Shown here piece by piece: positions 39,261 to 49,337 of a stretch of 62,000 bases of DNA. A program made the translations under genes and the position numbers. Below the pieces are notes generated by a model, which was given only the letters and a program-made list of their open reading frames with translations, searched no databases and had not been told where the DNA came from. The stretch's first letter is position 1; every line of letters starts with the position of its first letter. The stretch comes from Neocallimastix lanati (nom. inval.) (taxonomy: Eukaryota; Neocallimastigomycota; Neocallimastigomycetes; Neocallimastigales; Neocallimastigaceae): NCBI GenBank assembly GCA_016946835.1, contig JACVTC010000058.1:215001-277000 (forward strand), given 5' to 3'.

Positions 39261-39370
39261 ATTACTAATTTATAATTTTACAGCTATTATTTACATGTTT
39301 TTATTCTATTAAATTATAATATTTTTATTTTATTAATTATTTTAATATACTGTTGTAATTTGGGTATAAA
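38936..39370. other. AT-rich 3' flank of gene D
   Basis: No gene is seen. It holds short repeats of ATACATGAAAATA near 39055-39090 and an A-run at about 39230-39258. Confidence 0.5.
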
Positions 39371-41067
39371 TTATTTTCTATTTGTATTAATATAATTTGT
39401 ATAATATAATGCTTTATTTGGTATTTCCACAGGCATTTCATTATATCTATTATTATTATTATTATAGGAAATATTTGAATCATTATTATTTTCATTATAT
39501 CTATTATTACTATATGGAAAATTAGAATTGTTATTATTATCATTATATCCATTATTACTATATGGAATATTATAATCGTTATTATTATCATATTTATTAA
39601 TATTATATGGTAAATTAGAATCATTATTATTATCATTATATCTATTATTACTATATGAAAAATTAGAATCGTTATTACTATTATTATTATAAGGAAGGTT
39701 AGGATAATTATTGTATTCAAATAGGTTATTTTTATTTTTAATTATTAATGTATCATCTGTTGTGCTTTCAACATCATTTTGAGAACTTGACAATGAATGA
39801 AGTGTATCTTTTATACTATTTTTTAAATTATAATTTTTTATAGTTAAAGTATCTGAATTACTCCTTGATCTTTTATTATTTGAAATATGGAGCAAGATCT
39901 GATCGATAAAAATGATAAAGTACTGTAAATTAGAAATAGAAGTACGTATTTCTTCAAAAGAAAATTCCAAATTTTCATAATTTTTACTATATTTATAATA
40001 AAATTTTATTATAATTACAATGGAAATCATTGGTAAAAAGAAGATACTAATCATCATAGTTACAAAAATTCTATATTCCGAAAAAGTTTTAAATTTTTTA
40101 ACAAAGTTTACTTGGGAGAGCTGAATGTGGAATGCATACTTTTTTAACACTAAATAAATCGAAATATCATACAATACTGAAGCATAGATAATACCTAATT
40201 GGATTGCCCAATAGATGAAATAAAAATTATTAATATGTTTCTTATTAAATGCTCCATGTTTATCATATAATTGAGAAGGTTGTAATGTGAAATGTAAAAT
40301 AATTAAAGAAACCTTTGCTAAATTAAAAATAACGCATGTTACATAGACAAACCATATTGACGCTTTTTTATAAACGATCTCTCGTGTACGAATTAAAGGA
40401 TACCAATCAGCAATAATTTCACCAGTAATCCATAAAAAAATTCCTAACTGTCTTGTTAGGACCCATTTTAATGGATGCATTTCAGCTGATGATGCATTAT
40501 AATTACATACATATGTTTTTGTATTTTCATCAAATGTATTAGAATAATATCGTGGCATTAAATCTCCAAGTTTATCCAATATGTCGCCAAGAGAACTAGT
40601 TAAAATAAATTAATTAAAAATTATTAATATTAATATAAATTTATATTATTTTAATATATTTTCATTTAAAAAAAAAAAAAATAAAATAAAATAAAATAAA
40701 ATAAAATAAAAATAAAAATAAAAAAAAAAAAAAAAAAAAAAAATAATACATACCGAAAAATCATATGTGCTAAAATAATTTTCATAACAGGCTTTTTAAA
40801 ATCAAATTTATTTAAAATGAAAACTAATATTGACCAGTAAAAAAAGGTAAATTGAAGTGGTTTAAATATAGCATAAATTATAGTTCTAATGGTATTAATT
40901 TTATTATCTAATTTATTTTCATCATTTAATGAATCTAAATATTGTATATAGCAATCAAAATTAGTTCCTCGACTAAATAACCATTGGATATTGGAAGCAT
41001 CTGTACCATTTTGAATAAAATATTTTTTATCTAATTGAAGTTCCTCTAATTCAGCTTTTGATAACAT
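39371..41067 (-). CDS. Multi-pass membrane protein, family copy D (two exons)
   Basis: Exon 1 is 40754-41067 (314 nt) and exon 2 is 39371-40595, giving 512 residues. The join reads AHMIFR then SLGDILDKLGDLMPRYYSN. Without splicing, the exon 1 frame runs into an A/T homopolymer and yields a spurious poly-Phe tail. Membrane-like segments are FTFFYWSILVFILNKF, GIFLWITGEIIADWYPLI, IWFVYVTCVIFNLAKVSLII, FYFIYWAIQLGIIYASVLYD, YRIFVTMMISIFFLPMISIV and YFIIFIDQILL. The family marks DWYPLIRTRE, LQPSQLYDKHGAFNKKHINN and FSFEEIRTSISN are present. The tail of about 170 residues ends in five Asn-rich repeats. Function unknown. Confidence 0.9.
39437..39697 (-). repeat. In-frame Asn-rich tandem repeat in gene D tail
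   Basis: Units of about 17-18 codons with the pattern YNDNNNDSNxPYSNNR are repeated about five times, with changes between copies (SNFSYSNNRYNDNNNDSNLP, then DYNIPYSNNGYNDNNNNSNF). It is coding, on the minus strand. The other three family members lack it. Confidence 0.8.
40596..40753 (-). other. Intron of membrane-protein gene D (158 nt)
   Basis: The donor is CG/GTATGTATTA and the acceptor TTTTAACTAG/TTCTC. It contains a T-rich run with TTTTA units (AAAAT on the plus strand). It has the same position and phase as the other three copies, with a GTATGT rather than a GTAA donor. Confidence 0.85.
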
Positions 41068-42690
41068 TTTTATGATTTTATGATATTTTTAAATTTTAAA
41101 ATTTAAATGATTATATTTTTTATTTTTGTTTTTATAATATATATATTATTTACTAATTATTGAATAAAATATTTAATAAACTGTTTTTTTTCTAACAAAA
41201 ACAAAATAAAAAAAAAGCTTTGTTTTTAAAGAAAATTATTCTTAAATAATTGCCCTTAATTCACTACTTCAAAGTTCTATATATTTCTTATTTCATAATA
41301 ATTAAATAAAAAAAATAAAAATAAAAATAAAAAAAAAGGCAATTAAAAATTATAAATTAAATAAAAAAAAAAAAATGAATAAAAAAAAAAAAAGTTTTAT
41401 TTATATAGTTCAGGATAAATATATTCTATAAAAAATATTATATTACACTTAATATCTTAATGGTAACTAATTCTAAATGGTTAAAATTTTAATAAACCTT
41501 AAATATGCTAATATTTATTTAATTATCTTTTAATAATTGTTTCTATATTGTCAAATTAAAAAAAAAAAATACTTTCATACATTTTTAATTTATTAATTTA
41601 ATTTATTATTATGTTTGATTAATATTAATATTAATTAATACATATTTATTATAGTTTTACATAATTATAAAATTTATTTTAATCGGTAAAAACTATTGAA
41701 TTATTGTATATATATTTTAAAAAATTTTTCATCTATATCTTTTTATGATTTATAATTTATTTCATAACATTTTTAATATATTTTTATAATCTACACCATT
41801 GAACTATTATAAAAAATTAAATATTAATTAATAATAATTAATTAAGCATATAGTATTTATTAAAACATTTTAATAAATAATATATTTATAAACCCTGTTA
41901 TTAATTATTTTTTATCTATTGTAATATTGATCTGAACATCAATAATAAATCAAAATCATATTGTTATATAATATTTTTAATAATATTAAAGAACTTTTGT
42001 AAAAAAAAAAGATATATTATATTAAAATGTTTTATAAAAACTTTATTAAATATCATAATAAATTAAATATTAATTTTAATCAATTATATAAGTAATTAAA
42101 TAAATTTTTTTACTATTTAGAAATTTTTTTAATTATGTAAATTTTATATATAATTATTTTTAATAATTATTTTTAAATTTAAAAAATTCTATTTTTTTTT
42201 TTTTTTAATATAAATTTTTAATTAATAAAATATTTTAGTCCATATAACAATAAAATTTTTCAATAATATTAAAGTTTTATAATATAAATTTTATTAATAT
42301 TTTCTATTATTTTAAATTAGTATTATATTAAAATTATATATAACTAAGTCAATTGTAAAATTTTTTTTTTATATTTTTAATATTTTTATAAATAATATTA
42401 ATATATTATTAGTATATAAAATAAATGAATTTAAAAATAAGAAAGAAGCTCTTGAAACATCAAAAAAAAAAAATATATATATATATATTAAAAATTATAT
42501 TTAAATATATATATTAATAAAAAATATTATTTAAATTTATTTTTTAATTAAAAAAATGTTTTAAATTATTTATTAACAAATAATAAATGGATAATATTTC
42601 AATAAAAAATTTAACTATAAACATTTATGAATAATATTTCTATAAAATATTAAATATTTATACTATCAAGTAAAAAGGAAAAACAGAATG
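41068..42690. other. AT-rich intergenic stretch upstream of gene D
   Basis: No gene, RNA or named repeat is seen; this is AT-rich sequence with short A and T runs. Confidence 0.5.
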
Positions 42691-43119
42691 AAACTGGATT
42701 TATTTTTGAACTATGAATTAGTTGTTTCTAAAATACTACATTTATTTTTGAATTATGAACTAATTGTTTCTAAAATACTATGAACTTTGAATTGTTTAAT
42801 ATTAATTAAAATATATAATCATATTTGTTATATGATATATAAATATTAATTTTTGTTATATGATAACAAAAATTAATAGTTTTTTATCTTTATATATTGA
42901 TACTAAACTAAGTTCTGTTATAATTATATATATTTAAAATATATAATTAAATTTATATTATAATAATAGAAAATTGTTAATTATATTTTTAATATGATAA
43001 TTGATAAAAGCTATTTAAAATTTATATGTTTTAATAATTTTTAGCTTTTAACAAAAATTAATAGTTTTTTATCTTTATATCTTGATACTAAACTAAGTTC
43101 TGTTATAATTATATATATT
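42691..43119. repeat. Cluster of local duplications
   Basis: TTTATTTTTGAACTATGAAT with GTTGTTTCTAAAATACTA after it occurs at about 42699 and again at about 42751. A separate 69-base segment starting ACAAAAATTAATAGTTTTTT occurs at 42866-42934 and 43051-43119 with very few differences (offset 185). The duplicated DNA has slightly more G+C than the flanks and may be pieces of a degraded element. Confidence 0.7.
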
Positions 43120-43233
43120 AATTAATATTAAGCAATTCAGGGTTTGTAATATAAGGAAAACAGTAAACTCATTAATTGCTTTTAAAATTTTCAAAACTAT
43201 AATTATTAAGTTCTATTTTATATTTTCACGTTC

Positions 43234-43313
43234 TTTGACTAGATTTAGTACAAATATTAAAAGTTTCTAAATTTACAAAAGAATTTTTAATATTTGTACT
43301 AAATCTAGTTAAA
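43234..43313. repeat. 29-bp inverted repeat (strong hairpin)
   Basis: The left arm 43234-43262 starts TTTGACTAGATTTAGTACAA. The right arm 43285-43313 ends TGTACTAAATCTAGTTAAA. They pair over 29 bases with a single mismatch that could be a G-U pair, around a 22-base loop. No open frame crosses it. Confidence 0.85.
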
Positions 43314-43615
43314 GTTATTAAAATTAAATAATAAAAATTATTAAATTTAATATTTTATAAATTATTAATAAAAAAAATTAATAATAATAAACTTAATTCA
43401 AAACTTTTTAATTTTTATTTTTATTATTATTTTTATTATTATTTTTACTTTTATTTTTATTTTTATTTTTACTATTATTTTTACTATTATTTTTATTATT
43501 ATTTTTATTATTATTTTTACTTTTATTTTTATTTTTATTTTTATTTTTATTTTTACTATTATTTTTATTATTATTTTTATTATTATTTTTATTATTATTT
43601 TTATTATTATTTTTA

Positions 43616-43646
<31 letters not shown>

Positions 43647-44142
43647 GTCTTTGTTTATTTAAATTTTAAATCGAGTCAAAATCACCAAAATTAAATTTAT
43701 AAAAATTATATTAAAATAAATTATTTTGATTCATTAATTTTTTCTATTTTATTATAAAGATTAAATATAATTCAAACTTTTTTAATTTTAATTCTTTCTA
43801 TTGTTTTTATTATATACTATGAATACGAATTTATCCATTAAGCAATAATTATAAAATATAAAAATAGATAATATAAAAATAATTAGATTAAATTAAATGT
43901 AAATATAACTTTTAATTAAAAATTTTTATTATAATCATTTTATTATAATCATTTTAAAATAATTGAACTTGATTGAATTATATTTTACTTTTATTTATTT
44001 ATTTATTTATTTATTAATTCATTCAATCCTTTATTTTATTGGAAATACATTATTTATTAATATAAATTTTTATTTTATTATTTTATTAAAATATATTAAT
44101 ATTCATTTTTGTTTTAATTCGTTTTATTATTTATTAATATTC

Positions 44143-44194
<52 letters not shown>

Positions 44195-44342
44195 TATTAA
44201 TTTTCATTTTATTTTATTTTTTTTTTATTAATATTATTTATTAATATTTTTTTTATTATTATCATTTATTAATATTTTTTTATTATTATTATTTATTAAT
44301 TTTCATTTTAATTTATTTTATTTATTTTGTTTTTTTTTTTTT

Positions 44343-44373
<31 letters not shown>

Positions 44374-44410
44374 TTTTGTTTTGTTTTTTTTTTTTTATTT
44401 ATTAAAATTC

Positions 44411-44490
<80 letters not shown>

Positions 44491-44869
44491 TTTATTTATT
44501 AATGTTCATTTTTAAGAAAACTATGGATAAATGTTTCTTAATGTTTATCCTAGCGACGTTTTTTTTTTTTTTTTTTTAGTTCAATATTAATAGAATTTGA
44601 AATTATAATGTATTGTATAATAAATAAATAAATATATATATATTAAAAAATTTATTTATAATGTAATAATATATATATTTATTTTGATATAGAAATAAAA
44701 GAATCATTTACTTTTATATTAATCTTAAATAATAGATATATTTTTATATATATTTACATGATATATCCAATATTTTTTTCAATAATATTTTCTTTTTTTT
44801 TTCTTTTTTTTCTGTGTTAATCATGCTATAATAATTATTATCATTAACTAAACCTTTTTTTCTTGTTTG
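43314..44869. repeat. Microsatellite-rich stretch
   Basis: A TTATTTTTA array lies at about 43425-43618, leading into TTA units to 43646. (TTA)n follows at about 44147-44192 and again at 44417-44474, with TTTA units at 44341-44368 and 44475-44500. Translated frames here are poly-Tyr, Phe or Ile and not genes. Confidence 0.85.
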
Positions 44870-45010
44870 TAAATTTAATTATTGAAGTCCAAATTTTTGA
44901 GAATAAATTTTGCCATTATTTCCTGAAGTTTAATATTCATATGTTTCACTGTAACATAAATCTGGCATTTCAAATTTATAAGATTAATATTTGTCCATAT
45001 TATAAGTAGC
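44870..45010 (-). pseudogene. Possible fungal dockerin relic
   Basis: One minus-strand frame reads ATYNMDKY, a stop, SYKFEMPDLCYSETYEY, a stop, then TSGNNGKIYSQKFGLQ and a stop. The Cys-x-Ser-Glu start and the Gly-Lys ... Gly end recall the fungal dockerin pattern (C..E.lGY ... D.dGkWG.en.wCGI), but most of the Cys residues are missing. It lies just downstream of the GH5 relic on the same strand, where a dockerin would be expected. The match is weak. Confidence 0.25.
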
Positions 45011-45047
<37 letters not shown>

Positions 45048-45096
45048 TTAAATTTCATTTTCTTATTAGTTGTTGATTTGTTCATTTTGATTCTCT

Positions 45097-45133
<37 letters not shown>

Positions 45134-45306
45134 AGTTAGTAATTAATTATTTCTTTCTTGGTTAGTGACATAAATAACTTATGAACAATTATTTCTATTT
45201 TCAACTGGATTAGTGATTGGATCAATATTTAGTAGTAATATTTGGAATAAGATATTATGTATTATTAATATAACTATTATTCATTAATCATACTAATAAT
45301 TTCATT

Positions 45307-45660
45307 TTAATTCATTAAATTATTAACTAATTTTGGATGCACGACTTCTATTCCGGAATAGTCAATAAATCCAAAATGTTCACCTTCTTTTTCAAGTAAT
45401 CCATTATCCCAAATAACACATATAACATTAGCAATAATTGAACAAGTAATCATAATATAATATTCATCACATCATTCACAATCATCTTCATTATCAATAA
45501 GATATTGCTCTATTTTCATCCATAGTAACAGGAATTCCTATACCAACAAAAGAAGAATTAATAATGTCCATAATCTTGTTAATCTCACTACCATTATTAA
45601 AGTAATTGATAGCTCCAAAATACTACATAAACCCAAACCAATTTTTTAAATATTTAACTA
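45307..45660 (-). pseudogene. GH5-family endoglucanase relic (C-terminal part)
   Basis: The minus strand reads YFGAINYFNNGSEINKIMDI, then INSSFVGIGIPVTMDENRAI, a frameshift, NEDDCE, a TGA where Trp is usual, DEYYIMITCSIIANVICVIW then DNGLLEKEGEHFGFIDYSGI, and EVVHPKLVNNLMN before a TAA at 45307. This is the C-terminal third of a GH5 cellulase: the 'kF...GIPVIIGEfGA' strand with the nucleophile Glu still in place (PVTMDE), the 'eYY...a...gi.c..WDNG' block and the 'FGlidR' end. There is a TAG early in the frame, at about 45622-45624, as well as the frameshift and the TGA. The N-terminal barrel strands are not recognisable. GH5 cellulases are typical of rumen anaerobic fungi, where they sit in dockerin-bearing enzymes. 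Confidence 0.75.
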
Positions 45661-46567
45661 ACTCCTTAAAGAAAAAAAAAAAAAAAAAAAAGTCTTTCAT
45701 ATAATATTAGATTCAACAATATCTAAATAAACTTGAACAACAATATCTATGAATTTCATAATTTTAATTTTAGTAAAATAAAGAAATAAACAAAAAAAAT
45801 AATAACATTCAACTATTTAATATTTATAAATAAAAAATAAAACAAATAAATTAATTTTATTCTCTATACTAATTAATAGCCAGCAATAATTATTATAAAA
45901 TTTTTAAATACTAATATATATTTTTATTAATAAGATATAAATATTAATGAGGATTAAAAAAGAATTGAAATTTTTTGGTCTATGATAATTAAAAATAATC
46001 ATCGATTATTTATTATTAAAAAAAAAAAAGTAATAAATTATATATTTTTAATAATAACATTGAAAACATAAGCAAATTGTTTTTATATTATATTATTTTT
46101 ACCCTTTAAATAAATTTGCGGATTTTTAGAAAATTAATTTAAATTAAACTATAGATTAAAATTAAATTAATTTTGTTTTTATGTTTTTTTGTTTTTATTT
46201 CAAAAATAATAAACTTTATTTAATATCATAATTGGAAACATTTAAATATTATATTGCTTTAATTTCCATACCATACAGTTATTAATGTTATGGGAGACAC
46301 TACACAAAAAAAATAAAAAAAAAAAGTATAATTTTAATAAAAATAAAAAATAAAAAAAGGTTGTTTTTTTTTTTTTAACAGTAATAATGAAATATTTTAC
46401 TCTTTTTATATATCTGTGTTTCAAAGTGACGAACATGATAATCAAATCCAAAAGAATATTGTTTATAAAAATTATTTAATTTACTTTATTGTTTTATTAT
46501 CAATAATTTATTATATAATTAATTAATTATATTTCAAACTATATATAATACTTTAACATTAAATTTT

Positions 46568-46598
<31 letters not shown>

Positions 46599-46689
46599 TA
46601 TGAAAAATATTTATTAAAAGGCCAATACAATACTCAATATATAATATTTTTTTATAATAAAAATACAATTTTATCTATCTTTATATAAT
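45661..46689. other. AT-rich spacer beyond the GH5 relic
   Basis: A short minus-strand frame at about 45700-45760 (KFIDIVVQVYLDIVESNII) could be a further upstream piece of the cellulase but is too short to claim. The remainder holds no recognisable gene. Confidence 0.35.
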
Positions 46690-46742
46690 ACTGATCTATC
46701 TATTTTTTTTTTCTTTTTTTAAAAAAAAATAGATAGATCAGT
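46690..46742. repeat. Perfect inverted repeat with homopolymer loop
   Basis: ACTGATCTATCTATTTTTTT and its exact complement AAAAAAATAGATAGATCAGT face each other around TTTCTTTTTTTAA-like sequence. It could fold as a hairpin and marks the left edge of a GC-richer island. Confidence 0.85.
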
Positions 46743-47170
46743 CCTTTATTATTAAAGCTCTCCAACCCTCATTAGACATTATTACTTTTATTAATTAAAA
46801 TCTTTATAATCATACCAGTTCAACAAACCCAGTAATCTACTTTTAAATAGTTTGTTTCTAATAATACAGCCCTTAATTGTCTTTGTCACAAATAAATAGA
46901 AAAAGAACCCAAATCAATTTTTTTCAGGTGTACCTTATGATGATTGAAGTAGGTAGGAAAAAATATTAGCAAAACCGTCTCTATATTAACAAAATACAAG
47001 CATAGAATAAAAATAGTACCTTTCAAATATGGTGTAATATATTCTATTCTTTTTTTTTTTACAACCAAAGTTATTACGAACTTTAACTTTAATTATTTAT
47101 TCATTTATTAATTACATGAATATTTTTTTTTTCATTCAGGAAATTAAATTCCACTCTTCATTAACCCATA
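46743..47170. other. Unidentified GC-richer island
   Basis: Composition is clearly above background (for example CTCTCCAACCCTCATTAGAC, CAGTTCAACAAACCCAGTAA). A 60-codon minus-strand frame at 46886-47068 has no family I recognise, and other frames are broken. It may be an exon-like or transcript remnant, or an RNA gene. I could not fit a tRNA fold. Confidence 0.3.
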
Positions 47171-47350
47171 TTGTCCAAGCCAAAACAAAAAAGGATTAAT
47201 ACAAAAAGAAAAAAAAAAATAAAGTAAAAATAAAAATTAAAATTAAAATAAAAATAGTAATAGTAATAGTAATACCAAAAAAATACATAAATAATTATTA
47301 ACATAATATAAAATATATATAGTAATATTTTAAAATATTTCGAAAAAATG

Positions 47351-47397
<47 letters not shown>

Positions 47398-47531
47398 GAA
47401 AAGAAAAAAAAAATTTTTAATTTAATAAATTATATAAAATTAATATCAACATTTTGTACATTGAATAAATTATAAATTTTAAATATAAAATCAAAATATA
47501 AATTTTTTTTTATTATATTTTTTATACTATT

Positions 47532-47584
<53 letters not shown>

Positions 47585-48041
47585 TATATATTTATAATTA
47601 TATTATTATATTTATTTTATTAATTTTTTTTTTATTATTTTTTATATTTTACTTTAATTTTTATATATTATTTTTATTTTATTTTATTTTTTTTTTTATT
47701 TTTTTTGTTTTTATTTTATTTTCTTAAAAAAAATAGATATATATTTATATTATATTATATTAATTTTAAAGTATTATTTTAATGATAATTATAATAATAA
47801 TTATTTGTGGTATCATCATAAATTTAATTTATTATTTAAAATATAATAAACGAAAGAATATATAAAAAATATTAAAATGTTGAAAAAAAAATAAATTTTT
47901 TGTTTTTCTATATAATCTTTTATCTCTAAATTTGCCAAACTGTATTATTATAATCTATTAATTTATATTTTCATTTTTTTTTTTTTTTTTTTTTTGATTT
48001 AAATATATTTTTTTAAATAAAAAAAATAAAATAACAAGAAT
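47171..48041. other. Downstream flank of the F-box gene
   Basis: This holds AT-rich DNA with A-runs of about 43 at 47349-47391 and 47538-47581. It ends in the 3' UTR of the F-box gene. No gene is seen. Confidence 0.5.
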
Positions 48042-49337
48042 CTAAGCAGCTAAACTCATGGTTTTTCCTTCAATATTACTGTTACTGTTAGTAGCAACAG
48101 ATTCATTTTGACATCCATTTTCTATACATTGAATAGATTTAGAGAGTTCCTTTAAATTAACAATAGCTTTATTGTTGTAAGAAACTTCCTTTAAATGTGG
48201 GAAAAGGATGTTCTTTTGAGCGGCATTGATTAATGCCTTGGAGGTATCACATTTAATGGATTCAAGACTTTCTCTGTTCTTTTCAATAAGGAAATCGAAA
48301 ATAATAGAGGCCTTCGTTACATTAAGGAAAGCATAGTCAAGTTCCTTTAAATGATCAATAACACAATTTTCTTTGAGGGCAATCATAAATTGAGCCATAT
48401 CTTTTACTTCGAAATCTGAAGAATAGTTCGATAATAAACGATTATTGTAACTGGCTCCATTGTTTACCCATCTTAAGTTTTCTAATTTTTTGCAACTAAC
48501 TATAATGTTAAGGAGAGAATTAACCGATAATCTTGAGCATCTTTCTAAATCAATGGTTTTAATTTTATCACCATGAATTCTGAGAAGAGGATTTAAAGAA
48601 TAATCGGTTAAATTACAGGACTGAGAAATGGTAACAGAAGTAAGTGATGGACAATTACTCCATAGCCATTCAAAAGCAGAATCATCAACCATAGCAGCAT
48701 TTTGTAAATGAAGAGTATGAATTTTAGTGAAGCATTCAATTGGAATAGATTCTTGTAAATGATCAGCATAAACAATCATATCATTAAAATCGAGGGTAAG
48801 AGATTCTAAGGAAAGAGCAGATTTGGCAAATTGACTAAGAGTAAAGAAAAAATCTGGAGCATCTTTAGAGCTATTCTTTTCACTTGGAACTTTAAGAGCT
48901 AAAGATCTTAAATCAGGACAATGACAAGCAAATTCAGTGAAAAGGGATTGAGTTTGAGAATCAGAGTAATCAAAGGTAATGTTTTCATTAGTTTCATCTT
49001 CGTTAGAATCACATTCATCAACAAGGGTAGTTAAATCTAAATATTTTACCATTTTTAAATGGTTGAATGAATCAGTGAATGAAATAGTCTTCTTTTCTTC
49101 TTTGTTTTCTTTTTCTTCTTCTTCCATAATAGAAGCAATATTATCTAAGGAGTGATGAAGTGATTTAAGGTGACCTAAGCCATTAACCTTTGGGGCTTCC
49201 CAAACACTTGAAATGAAGCAAGCATACCAATGTTTGTTTACTAAACAGCAATTGGCTAAAGATTTGCTATCTAAATTTTTAGAAATGAGATTGGCAATTT
49301 CAAATGGTAAATTACTTAATTCAAAGTTTGAACTCAT
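48042..49337 (-). CDS. F-box / leucine-rich-repeat protein (431 residues)
   Basis: Probable substrate receptor of an SCF ubiquitin ligase. An F-box lies at about residues 8-52 (LPFEIANLISKNLDSKSLAN, then CCLVNKHWYACFISSVWEAP), the part that would bind Skp1. An acidic Glu/Lys insert (about 72-85) is followed by LRR-like units from about 110 to 400: VKYLDLTTLV, DLRSLALKV, LESLTLDF, IHTLHLQNAA, SVTISQSCNLTDYSLNPLL, IKTIDLERCSRLSVNSLLNI and LKELDYAF. The cysteine-containing units resemble the FBXL/Grr1/Amn1 type. It is intronless, with the ATG in an A-rich context (AATCAAAATG). G+C and codon choice (AAG, ACC, GAG) are richer than in the neighbours, suggesting stronger expression or constraint. 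The substrate cannot be told from sequence. Confidence 0.92.
   Translation of the reverse strand: MSSNFELSNLPFEIANLISKNLDSKSLANCCLVNKHWYACFISSVWEAPKVNGLGHLKSLHHSLDNIASIMEEEEKENKEEKKTISFTDSFNHLKMVKYLDLTTLVDECDSNEDETNENITFDYSDSQTQSLFTEFACHCPDLRSLALKVPSEKNSSKDAPDFFFTLSQFAKSALSLESLTLDFNDMIVYADHLQESIPIECFTKIHTLHLQNAAMVDDSAFEWLWSNCPSLTSVTISQSCNLTDYSLNPLLRIHGDKIKTIDLERCSRLSVNSLLNIIVSCKKLENLRWVNNGASYNNRLLSNYSSDFEVKDMAQFMIALKENCVIDHLKELDYAFLNVTKASIIFDFLIEKNRESLESIKCDTSKALINAAQKNILFPHLKEVSYNNKAIVNLKELSKSIQCIENGCQNESVATNSNSNIEGKTMSLAA

Noticed and set aside
39337-39720. A 127-codon Ile-rich frame on the minus strand
   Set aside because: It is the shifted frame of the Asn-rich repeat in gene D.
43963-44515. 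Hydrophobic small 'membrane protein' frames
   Set aside because: They consist of TTA and TTTA microsatellites; the amino-acid content is a by-product.
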